Part shown: one piece after another, positions 1-4,698 of the stretch | How the letters are laid out: each line of letters opens with the position of its first letter | Numbering within the stretch: position 1 is the first letter of the stretch | From: Marinobacter sp. | GTDB taxonomy: Bacteria; Pseudomonadota; Gammaproteobacteria; Pseudomonadales; Oleiphilaceae | Direction: 5' to 3' | Assembly: GCA_017643965.1 (NCBI GenBank) | Contig: JAEPMM010000174.1 | Location: 1 to 6,986 of the forward strand | Length of the DNA: 6,986 nt | Translations under genes and position numbers: made by a program | Notes under the pieces: generated by a model | What the model saw: only the letters and a program-made list of their open reading frames with translations | Told to the model about the DNA's origin: nothing | Database searches by the model: none

Positions 1-72
1 GCGAAAAAGTGGATAGTGGTCGTGGTGATCATTTTTGTTTAGGGCCGAAGTCAGGAAACTGGCCGGAACTTA

Positions 73-101
73 TTGACCTTACGGGGGTTTCTGCCTAGTT
101 T
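73..101 (+). promoter_or_regulatory. Weak sigma70-like promoter candidate ahead of cassette 1
   Basis: A TTGACC hexamer at 73-78 is a 5/6 match to the -35 consensus. It is followed after 17 bases by TAGTTT at 96-101, only a 3/6 match to the -10 consensus. The position would suit a cassette promoter (Pc-like) reading into the array, because cassette genes usually lack their own promoters. The poor -10 makes this tentative. Confidence 0.25.
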
Positions 102-121
102 TGAGGGATTGTTGAATTGAG

Positions 122-159
122 ATATGAGTCATGGGAAAAGTGAGTATTGGGACTCATAT
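122..159. repeat. 9-bp perfect inverted repeat next to the cassette junction
   Basis: ATATGAGTC at 122-130 is the exact reverse complement of GACTCATAT at 151-159, with a 20-base loop. It sits just left of the recombination core at 166-172. It could be part of an atypical attC stem, an element of an attI site, or an mRNA hairpin covering the start of the small ORF at 124. Its arms are not symmetric about the putative 93-172 attC, which weakens the attC reading. Confidence 0.5.
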
Positions 160-183
160 ACAAATGTTAGGCACTACATATGA
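124..183 (+). CDS. Possible 19-codon leader ORF coupled to the first cassette gene
   Basis: An ATG at 124 opens 19 codons (MSHGKSEYWDSYTNVRHYI). The TGA at 181-183 overlaps the ATG of the cassette 1 gene at 180-182 in the classic ATGA coupling arrangement. The ORF reads straight through the recombination core at 166-172. The class 1 integron attI1 site is known to carry an 11-codon ORF that raises translation of cassette genes lacking a ribosome binding site, and the cassette 1 gene here also lacks one. Against it, the ORF's own Shine-Dalgarno is weak (TGAG only 2 bases before the ATG), and ORFs this short are common by chance. The role is inferred. Confidence 0.3.
   Translation: MSHGKSEYWDSYTNVRHYI
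166..172 (+). other. Integron recombination core (R') opening cassette 1
   Basis: GTTAGGC matches the GTTRRRY core cut by integron integrases between the G and the first T. It is the exact reverse complement of the GCCTAAC R'' core at the far end of the same cassette (563-569), as expected for an excisable cassette. The left neighbour ACAAAT-GTTAGGC resembles the right end of attI1 (ACAAA-GTTAGGC), so this may be attI. A degenerate attC spanning 93-172, with GCCTAGT instead of RYYYAAC as its R'', is the alternative. Confidence 0.75.
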
Positions 184-661
184 CCATGCGCAAAGCTCGT
201 TTAATTATCGTGGTGGTAGGTATAGTCCTACCTTATTTGGCGCGAGTGCCTCGAGGTTCCGAGTGGTTGGGGCAGTATACGGATATCGGTTTTGGTGGCT
301 GGCTGTTTTTTGGTGCTTTAAATGCGATAGCCTGGGGTTGCATCCTCGCTTTAAGCTTCAAGTATAAGCGGCCTGTTTCGTTGTTGGCGCCATGCATACT
401 TGGTTTTGGCTTCTTGGCATGGTCGCATGGCACATTAGACTTGAGTGCCAACCCAAACGCGGCTATCGCACTGGTCATTATCCCAGTCTATGCGCTTTTG
501 CCGATTGCAGTCGGCGGCATATTCGGTTACATCGTGGATCGCATGCTGCGGCGCAAAAAATTGCCTAACCAGTAGTTGCAGTTCGTTCCGGGCCTGACGG
601 CCCTCCACCGGACGCCCTTTTCTCCGCTTCGCTACATAAAGGTCGCCGCTGAACAATGGCG
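167..661 (+). mobile_element. Integron gene cassette 1 (495 bp, membrane protein)
   Basis: The cassette runs from the crossover point in GTTAGGC (166/167) to the crossover point in the next core (661/662). On circularisation its ends would join as GTTAGGC pairing with the internal GCCTAAC, a perfect 7-bp match. It holds one plus-strand gene with almost no 5' leader, and the gene's last codons lie inside the attC R'' region. That compact single-gene layout is typical of cassettes. Confidence 0.85.
180..575 (+). CDS. Cassette-encoded small four-helix membrane protein, function unknown
   Basis: This 131-aa protein was not recognised as a named family. Hydrophobic segments at about residues 6-22, 39-60, 65-82 and 94-118 indicate four transmembrane helices, so it probably sits in the inner membrane. 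A basic C-terminal tail (RMLRRKK) suggests that end is cytoplasmic. The final residues LPNQ are encoded by the attC R'' core and its flank, so the stop codon belongs to the recombination site. The ATG at 180 is chosen because it overlaps the stop of the 19-codon leader ORF. An in-frame ATG at 186 is equally possible, and neither has a Shine-Dalgarno sequence. Expression would need an upstream promoter and perhaps translational coupling. Base composition is poorer in GC than the genes after 2.5 kb, consistent with acquisition as a cassette. Confidence 0.75.
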   Translation: MTMRKARLIIVVVGIVLPYLARVPRGSEWLGQYTDIGFGGWLFFGALNAIAWGCILALSFKYKRPVSLLAPCILGFGFLAWSHGTLDLSANPNAAIALVIIPVYALLPIAVGGIFGYIVDRMLRRKKLPNQ

Positions 662-667
662 TTATAT
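563..667 (+). other. Integron attC site between cassettes 1 and 2
   Basis: The R'' core GCCTAAC is at 563-569 and the R' core GTTATAT at 661-667, giving a 105-bp site. The inner arms carry TTCGTTCC on the left and GCTGAACAATGGC on the right, in the places of the L'' and L' boxes. The middle is palindromic (GGGCC-TGAC-GGCCC at 590-603). R' is hybrid by nature: its last six bases belong to cassette 2 and match that cassette's own R''. An 18-nt segment around TCCACCGGACGCC is identical in the second attC site, pointing to one attC family. Confidence 0.88.
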
Positions 668-1124
668 GCTCAAAGGAGTGAGTATGGAGTATCTCCCAAT
701 TCTATGTCTGGTTGCCTTAGCCGGGTGTTCCTCAACTCCGCCAAGGCCAGCCTCTGAAACTTCTGAGACCGTATTCTTAGATCCGCCCCACCTATGGTCA
801 GGGCAGAAAATCGTTAAGCAAACACCGGAATCATGCGCGAACAACGGGGTAAAAATACTTGAGTCCTTGTCATTCGTTGGTGTGGTCAAAAATGGAAGCT
901 ACGTTTATGGCAATCTCTTGGCCAACCGCGCTGCCATAAAGTGTGTACCAAACGGTCAAGATACCTTCGTGTATGCTGCGGTAGCCGGACCCGAAAAGAA
1001 GCAGGTGGAGCGCTTGCGCAATGAAATCGTCTGGCGCTTGTGATCATATAACAGGGCAATCAAATTCATTCCGGCCTTCGGCCTCCACCGGACGCCCTTG
1101 TCAGGGCGCCGCTTATGGCTAGCG
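662..1124 (+). mobile_element. Integron gene cassette 2 (463 bp, lipoprotein)
   Basis: The cassette is bounded by crossover points in GTTATAT (661/662) and GTTATGC (1124/1125). The ATATAAC R'' core at 1046-1052 is the exact reverse complement of the GTTATAT that opens the cassette. It holds one plus-strand gene with its own Shine-Dalgarno sequence and an attC starting two bases after the stop codon. Confidence 0.87.
684..1043 (+). CDS. Cassette-encoded small lipoprotein, function unknown
   Basis: This 119-aa protein starts with a short lipoprotein signal peptide (MEYLPILCLVALAGC). The lipobox LAGC puts the acylated cysteine at residue 15, followed by a Ser/Pro-rich linker to about residue 46. 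With no Asp at position +2 (the residue is Ser), the usual rule predicts export to the outer membrane. The rest (about 46-119) reads as a small periplasmic alpha/beta domain with two cysteines, C51 and C87, that could form a disulfide. The AIKCVPN...VYAAVAGPE pattern followed by a helix resembles small secreted proteins often carried in integron cassettes, but I cannot name a family. The ATG at 684 is preferred because AAAGGAG at 672-678 lies 5 bases upstream; the frame extends back to 576 only through attC sequence. It ends two bases before the next attC core. Confidence 0.82.
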   Translation: MEYLPILCLVALAGCSSTPPRPASETSETVFLDPPHLWSGQKIVKQTPESCANNGVKILESLSFVGVVKNGSYVYGNLLANRAAIKCVPNGQDTFVYAAVAGPEKKQVERLRNEIVWRL

Positions 1125-1130
1125 TTATGC
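1046..1130 (+). other. Integron attC site between cassettes 2 and 3
   Basis: The R'' core ATATAAC is at 1046-1052 and the R' core GTTATGC at 1124-1130, giving an 85-bp site. Internal palindromes are GGCC-TTC-GGCC and CGCCC-TTGTCA-GGGCG. It shares TTCRTTCCGG and the identical 18-nt segment (CCTCCACCGGACGCCCTT) with the attC at 563-667 but has a shorter variable part. The hybrid R' predicts that cassette 3 should end in a GCATAAC core, which was not found downstream. Confidence 0.87.
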
Positions 1131-1178
1131 GCCAATGAACAAGAAGAACATCACTATTCATTTTGCGAGGGAATGACA

Positions 1179-1589
1179 ATGAGCCAAACTGGTCAATGCT
1201 TGTGTGGATCGATTAAATACGACATCACAGGCAGCCCAAATTTGGTGGCAGTCTGTCATTGCAGGGATTGCCAACGCAGTGCTGGCGCACCACTGGTTGC
1301 ATGGGCCATGTTTCCGGAATCATCGGTCAAGGTCACAGCTGGTTTGCCGAAGACAATCAATTCATCTGGTGCTGCTATGCGTTCGTTCTGTCCAGAGTGT
1401 GGCACCGGGCTGTTCTACCGAAATGCCGAAAATTTGCCGGGTCTTATTGACGTTCAGACAGCCACTCTCGATAACCCGAACCTGCTACCTCCCACGGTCC
1501 AGATTCAAACTGCCGAGCGCCAAACATGGGTTCCTCACCTCAGTACACTAAAGCCTTATGATCGGTTTCCATCGGGCGATGAAGAGTGA
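1179..1589 (+). CDS. GFA-family zinc/thiol protein (formaldehyde-activating-like)
   Basis: This 136-aa protein has the full cysteine pattern of the GFA (glutathione-dependent formaldehyde-activating, CENP-V/GFA) family. C7 and C9 (CLCG) with C71 and C74 (CPECG) form the structural zinc site, and C26, C28 and C31 (CHCRDC) the second site. The G.CLCG..KY..., CHC.DCQ...GAP and SFCP.CGT.L signatures are all present, and the length is normal, so it looks intact. Founding members bind glutathione and promote formation of S-hydroxymethylglutathione, but most homologues have no proven substrate. It is the third gene in the cassette array, its cassette opening at 1125. The ATG at 1179 is chosen because GAGG at 1167-1170 lies 8 bases upstream; the ATG at 1173 is too close to it. 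No attC follows, and the next gene starts 9 bases later in the same frame. Confidence 0.9.
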   Translation: MSQTGQCLCGSIKYDITGSPNLVAVCHCRDCQRSAGAPLVAWAMFPESSVKVTAGLPKTINSSGAAMRSFCPECGTGLFYRNAENLPGLIDVQTATLDNPNLLPPTVQIQTAERQTWVPHLSTLKPYDRFPSGDEE

Positions 1590-1598
1590 CAAACCGCT

Positions 1599-2570
1599 AT
1601 GACGAGAAAGACATTAGGCTTAACCCGGAAACCAATTAAAGACGCCAAACCAGTGGCTAGGGAAGCCGAAGCGATGGTTGAGGTTGAGGCTGATCCACAA
1701 AAACGATTTCTAAACGGTGTGGCTATCAATCCAGCGCCGGCGATTCGCCTGGAGTCAGGTTCAGAAAAACTCACGGTGCGCGCGATGGATCTGATCACGC
1801 CGATTGGAATGGGGCAGCGAGGGTTGATCGTTGCACCGCCGGGGTCTGGAAAGTCGACGATGTTAAAAGATATTTGCCAGGCGGTGGGAAAGGCGTATCC
1901 CGACATTAAACTTTACGCGTTGTTGATCGATGAGCGACCCGAGGAGGTGACTGATTTCAAGCGTAGCGTTCCGGCTGAGGTACACGCGTCTTCGTCGGAT
2001 GAAAGCTATGCTCATCACGCGCGCGTTGCCGATGAGCTTCTTGATAGCGCGCGCCAACAAGCGGGCGAAGGTCACAACGTGATGATTGTGATTGATTCTC
2101 TTACGAGGCTTGCGCGTGTGCACAATGCAGAGCGCAAGAGCAGCGGTCGTACCATGTCTGGCGGGGTTGATGCGCGCGCGATGGAGATCCCGCGGCGGTT
2201 GTTTGGCTCTGCACGAAACCTGGAGAATGGCGGCTCGCTGACCATTCTGGCAACCGTTCTGGTGGATACCGGCAGCCGTATGGACCAGGTGATATTCGAG
2301 GAATTCAAGGGCACGGGGAACATGGAGCTGGTTTTATCAAGAGACGTTGCGAATCAACGAATCTTCCCCGCGCTGGACATTTCGAAAAGCAGTACACGCC
2401 GTGAAGAGCTGCTGTTGGATCCGAAAGATCTGGACAAGATAAGAGCATTGCGCCGGGCGCTTAGCGGTCTCAAACCGCTGGAGGGCACAAAAAAGCTGGT
2501 TGAGCTGCTTGAGAAGTACCCCACCAACGCCGAGCTCCTGAAAAACATCCCCGGGACGCCCATCAACTGA
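1599..2570 (+). CDS. Rho-like ATPase lacking the N-terminal RNA-binding domain
   Basis: This 323-aa protein carries the complete C-terminal motor of transcription termination factor Rho. The Walker A loop is APPGSGKST (residues 79-87, K85). DERPEEV holds the catalytic Glu (E112). Walker B is VMIVIDSLTR (D166). The Q-loop is SSGRTMSGGVDA (181-192), the R-loop EEFKGTGN (K237), and the arginine finger STRREEL (R267). Alignment to E. coli Rho starts near residue 145. The N-terminal helical and cold-shock domains that form the primary RNA site are absent, replaced by about 36 charged residues (MTRKTLGLTRKP...). Walker A has Gly where E. coli Rho has Lys181. Housekeeping Rho is about 420 aa, so this is likely a paralogue that might form its own ring or join the normal hexamer; that is inference. 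It follows the GFA gene by 9 bases with a weak ribosome binding site (GAAGAG 13 bases upstream), suggesting coupling, and its end overlaps the convergent gene by 8 bases. Confidence 0.88.
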   Translation: MTRKTLGLTRKPIKDAKPVAREAEAMVEVEADPQKRFLNGVAINPAPAIRLESGSEKLTVRAMDLITPIGMGQRGLIVAPPGSGKSTMLKDICQAVGKAYPDIKLYALLIDERPEEVTDFKRSVPAEVHASSSDESYAHHARVADELLDSARQQAGEGHNVMIVIDSLTRLARVHNAERKSSGRTMSGGVDARAMEIPRRLFGSARNLENGGSLTILATVLVDTGSRMDQVIFEEFKGTGNMELVLSRDVANQRIFPALDISKSSTRREELLLDPKDLDKIRALRRALSGLKPLEGTKKLVELLEKYPTNAELLKNIPGTPIN

Positions 2571-2826
2571 ATCTTCGCTTCACAACAACCGCAACAGTGA
2601 GGGGCAGCAGATAGGTCACCAGGAAGATGGGTAACTCCTGCATAAACGTGTAACCGGCTTGCGTGACCCCTACCCAGATGTTCCAGCTGGTGATCGCGAG
2701 CCACACGGCTGCGAAAATGCCGACCGGTGTCCAGCTACGGCTGGCCTGGTCGTTAAACAGCCTGGCCAGCCCGGTAATGACGGCCCAAAGAACGATGCCG
2801 CCAACGATCACGAATACGGTTCTCAT
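2563..2826 (-). CDS. Small three-helix membrane protein, function unknown
   Basis: This 87-aa protein has hydrophobic segments at about residues 3-23, 33-55 and 65-82 and a basic C-terminus (VKRRFS), so it is an integral membrane protein with three helices. No family was recognised. The start is supported by GGGAGA (2832-2837 on the minus strand) 5 bases before the ATG. Its stop lies inside the end of the convergent Rho-like gene (8-bp overlap). It lies 89 bases downstream of the SDR gene on the same strand, with a strong hairpin between them, so it may be co-transcribed with the SDR at reduced level or separately expressed. High GC matches the chromosomal genes to its right rather than the cassettes. 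Confidence 0.75.
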   Translation of the reverse strand: MRTVFVIVGGIVLWAVITGLARLFNDQASRSWTPVGIFAAVWLAITSWNIWVGVTQAGYTFMQELPIFLVTYLLPLTVAVVVKRRFS

Positions 2827-2868
2827 GCTTGTCTCCCGTCACTCTGGGTCTGAATCGTTCGGCAAGGC

Positions 2869-2903
2869 GTGTCGCCTCCGGCAAGCTCTGCCGGAGGCGA
2901 CAC
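2869..2903 (-). terminator. 15-bp perfect hairpin after the SDR gene
   Basis: GTGTCGCCTCCGGCA at 2869-2883 is the exact reverse complement of TGCCGGAGGCGACAC at 2889-2903, with a 5-base loop. It begins 12 bases after the SDR stop codon (minus strand) and ends just before the next gene's leader. No T-run follows in either direction, so it is not a textbook intrinsic terminator. It could act as a weak terminator, an RNA 3'-end stabiliser or a processing site. An overlapping 6-bp repeat (ACACAG 2900-2905 / CTGTGT 2911-2916) could form a competing fold. Confidence 0.6.
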
Positions 2904-2915
2904 AGGCCCGCTGTG

Positions 2916-3671
2916 TTATCGGGTAGTGTAGCCGCCGTTGGCAAACAGTGTCTGGCCGGTTATCCAGCTGCCCTCGGTTGCCAGGAATTTCACAATGGGC
3001 ACGATGTCCTCAATCATTGTGAGCCGGTTACCCATGCCCTGGGACTTGTGGTATTCCACGCGTTCCGGAGTTTCCTGGGCGTAGAAAAACGGTGTGTCCA
3101 TCGGGCCGGGTCCAATGTTGTTGACCGAAATCCCCCGACCGGAGAGCTCTTTGGCCGCGGCGCGGGTGAAGTGTTCCACGGGTGCCTTGCCGCCGGCGTA
3201 GGTTGAGTAGCCATCGGTGAATGCCGCCAGCAAAGCGGTCACGATGGTGATGAGCTTGCCGTTGTCGTTCAGGTACAGGCCCGCCTCTTTGATAAAGAAA
3301 TAGGCGGACTTGGCGTTAATGGCCATCATCTCATCGAACTCGGCTTCGGTGGTTTCGATGATGGGTTTGCGCAGCACTTTGCCCACGGTGTTGACCGCGA
3401 CATCAATGCCCCCGAAGTGGTCTTTCGCCTGCTGAAACAGCGCGGTTACGTTGTCGGCTTTGGTCAGGTCGCCCTGGATCGCAATGGCGTTACGGCCCAT
3501 GCCTTTGATGGCGTCTACCGTTGCGTCGGCGTCTTTCTCGGTGGCATCGCTGTTGTAGTGCACCACGACATCCATTCCGCTTGCGGCAAAATCCCGGCTG
3601 ATCAGCCCGCCGAGGTTCTTGGCGCCGCCAGCAACAAGAGCCACTTTCCCATTCAGATCGATCTTTGCCAT
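2916..3671 (-). CDS. SDR-family NAD(P)-dependent oxidoreductase
   Basis: This 251-aa protein is a full-length short-chain dehydrogenase/reductase with a Rossmann fold. The nucleotide-binding glycine motif is the variant VAGGAKNLGG (13-22). An Asp follows beta-3 (GDL, D68). VNTVG (93-97) stands in place of NNAG. N119 is the structural Asn, and the active site is YAGGK (Y158, K162). Thirteen residues before the Tyr, where SDRs carry the catalytic Ser, there is T145 followed by Ala. The PG motif GPGPMDTPFF (187-196) and the C-terminal ITGQTLFANGGYTT are typical of cytoplasmic SDRs. The YAGGKAPVEHFTRAAAKEL stretch is shared with a widespread bacterial SDR group of unknown substrate. AGGAG sits about 7 bases before the ATG. 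It is divergent from a LysR-type regulator, its likely controller. Confidence 0.92.
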   Translation of the reverse strand: MAKIDLNGKVALVAGGAKNLGGLISRDFAASGMDVVVHYNSDATEKDADATVDAIKGMGRNAIAIQGDLTKADNVTALFQQAKDHFGGIDVAVNTVGKVLRKPIIETTEAEFDEMMAINAKSAYFFIKEAGLYLNDNGKLITIVTALLAAFTDGYSTYAGGKAPVEHFTRAAAKELSGRGISVNNIGPGPMDTPFFYAQETPERVEYHKSQGMGNRLTMIEDIVPIVKFLATEGSWITGQTLFANGGYTTR

Positions 3672-3703
3672 GATTTTTCTCCTGCGGTTAGTGAAGGGGG
3701 TCC

Positions 3704-3724
3704 CGGTACGATGTTTCCGTACCG
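3704..3724. promoter_or_regulatory. 7-bp inverted repeat in the SDR leader, candidate operator
   Basis: CGGTACG (3704-3710) and CGTACCG (3718-3724) are perfect reverse complements around a 7-base spacer. The site lies 33-53 bases upstream of the SDR start codon, within its probable promoter/leader. Its dyad symmetry suits a dimeric regulator, plausibly the divergent LysR protein, although it is not centred on the T-N11-A motif. It could also form a leader RNA hairpin. Confidence 0.5.
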
Positions 3725-3749
3725 ATCACCGTGGATTCAGACTATGCAA

Positions 3750-3779
3750 TTGAGGCAGGCGCAGGAAGGGTGCTAATCT
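3750..3779 (+). promoter_or_regulatory. Predicted lysR promoter (TTGAGG-N18-TAATCT, extended -10)
   Basis: TTGAGG at 3750-3755 is followed after 18 bases by TAATCT at 3774-3779, preceded by TGC as in an extended -10 element. The predicted transcription start falls near 3786, about 25 bases before the lysR ATG and inside the palindrome at 3779-3795. The prediction rests on hexamer similarity only. Confidence 0.45.
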
Positions 3780-3795
3780 GCATTTACTAAATGCA
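3779..3795. promoter_or_regulatory. 17-bp palindrome over the lysR transcription start
   Basis: TGCATTTACTAAATGCA is an 8-bp perfect inverted repeat around one central base. It overlaps the last base of the predicted -10 element and the predicted transcription start of the LysR-type gene. That is the expected place for an autorepression operator. LysR-family regulators usually repress their own divergent promoter, so the LysR protein is the first candidate to bind it. Confidence 0.55.
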
Positions 3796-3810
3796 CAGAG
3801 CGCAATAAGT

Positions 3811-4698
3811 ATGGGGCATGTCGAGCAACTCTTTGTTCGGGTGGTGGAATCCGGCAGTTTTAAAAAAGCCGCGGAATACCTGAAGCTGGAGCCTTCCTCG
3901 GTCAGCCGCCAGATCGCCGCACTGGAAGAGCGCCTCCAGGTCCGGTTGCTGCGTCGGTCCACGCAACGGACCACGCCGACGGAGCTCGGGCAGCGTTATT
4001 ACGAGCGGCTGCGGGTGATCCTGGATGATCAACTGGCGCTGGAAGAGGAAATTCGGAGCGGCGTTTCGCTGCTCAACGGTAAGTTGCGAATCACTGCGCC
4101 GGTGGATTTCGGCACCCGGTTCGTGGTGCCTGTTGTCAGCCAACTTCAGGCGCTGGCCCCGGATCTGTCGGTGGAATTATTACTGGGTAGCCCATTTGAG
4201 AGCCTGGTGGAGAACGATCTGGATGTCGCGGTGCGCATCGGCGAGTTGCCGGATTCCAGTCTGATCGCGAAACATCTGGGCCACAATCAGCGAGTGCTGG
4301 TGGCGAGCCCCGGGTATCTGGATCAACAGGGCACACCGACATCCCTCGACCAGCTGGAGGCGCACAATTTCATTCTGTACTCGTCCGGCCAGGCACGAAG
4401 TGACATCGAATTTGCCGATGGCAGTCGCTTCTCGCATTTGAAGATCCGCAGCAACATGACCGTCAACAGCGTCTCCGCGGTACGCAGGCTGGTGCTCGAG
4501 GGCAAAGGCATCCACCTTGGCCCGTTGTGGGTGTTCGCGGACGATATCGAGAGCGGCAGCCTGATGCGTTTGCTGCCCGACAGACCTTTGCGGAGCTTTC
4601 CGGTGCACGCGGTTTATCCGGCGCGCTCCTATTTGCCGGTCAAGGTGAGGGAATTTATCAGGCTGTTGTCTGAGGAGCTGGGTTCGCAGACGATTTAA
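3811..4698 (+). CDS. LysR-family transcriptional regulator
   Basis: This 295-aa protein has the standard LysR length and layout. The N-terminal winged helix-turn-helix is at residues 1-60 (SGSFKKAAEYLKLEPSSVSRQIAALEERLQVRLLRR, with TPTELG closing it), then a linker helix at about 60-88. The periplasmic-binding-protein-like effector domain starts at about 91 (LRITAPVDFG...). The combination LRITAP and LDVAVRIGELPDSSL is typical of the CrgA-like subgroup that often controls adjacent oxidoreductases. It is divergent from the SDR gene with 139 bp between starts, the usual LysR-target arrangement. The ATG at 3811 is the only sensible start because the upstream ATG at 3791 meets a stop after five codons; no clear Shine-Dalgarno is present. 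Its stop overlaps the convergent GNAT gene by 4 bases. The inducer cannot be told from sequence. Confidence 0.93.
   Translation: MGHVEQLFVRVVESGSFKKAAEYLKLEPSSVSRQIAALEERLQVRLLRRSTQRTTPTELGQRYYERLRVILDDQLALEEEIRSGVSLLNGKLRITAPVDFGTRFVVPVVSQLQALAPDLSVELLLGSPFESLVENDLDVAVRIGELPDSSLIAKHLGHNQRVLVASPGYLDQQGTPTSLDQLEAHNFILYSSGQARSDIEFADGSRFSHLKIRSNMTVNSVSAVRRLVLEGKGIHLGPLWVFADDIESGSLMRLLPDRPLRSFPVHAVYPARSYLPVKVREFIRLLSEELGSQTI

Larger units (their letters stand above)
1..165. other. Left-edge region upstream of the first integron cassette
   Basis: No complete conventional gene is visible in this stretch. Two plus-strand frames are open from the window edge. One ends at a TAG at 40-42 with a hydrophobic tail (WIVVVVIIFV). 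The other ends at a TAG at 96-98 with a hydrophilic tail (GNWPELIDLTGVSA). Either could be the C-terminus of a gene whose body lies outside the window, and the sequence cannot decide between them. No start of an integron integrase (IntI) was recognised on the minus strand. The region also holds a weak promoter-like pair, a 9-bp inverted repeat and a 19-codon ORF, listed separately. If the junction at 166 is attI, this stretch is the attI/leader region. If it is attC, it is the end of a preceding cassette. Confidence 0.4.

Noticed and set aside
1..120. Start of an integron integrase gene on the minus strand
   Set aside because: Only a short minus-strand frame (ending ...NKNDHHDHYPLFR at the edge) is open, and it has no likeness to known IntI N-termini and no ATG; no claim can be made.
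131..367. Plus-strand open frame of 78 codons overlapping the cassette 1 gene
   Set aside because: It overlaps the better-supported membrane protein gene in another frame, has no ribosome binding site and crosses the recombination core; its composition looks like an out-of-frame reading.
576..683. Longer N-terminus for the cassette 2 gene starting at 576
   Set aside because: This stretch is attC sequence. The ATG at 684 has a good Shine-Dalgarno and gives a proper lipoprotein signal peptide.
1098..1178. Longer N-terminus for the GFA gene starting at 1098
   Set aside because: It runs through the attC site; the ATG at 1179 has a ribosome binding site and matches the family's usual N-terminus.
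2638..2660. GCATAAA as the missing closing core of cassette 3
   Set aside because: It lacks the invariant AAC, lies inside the small membrane protein gene and has no partner arms or R' core nearby.
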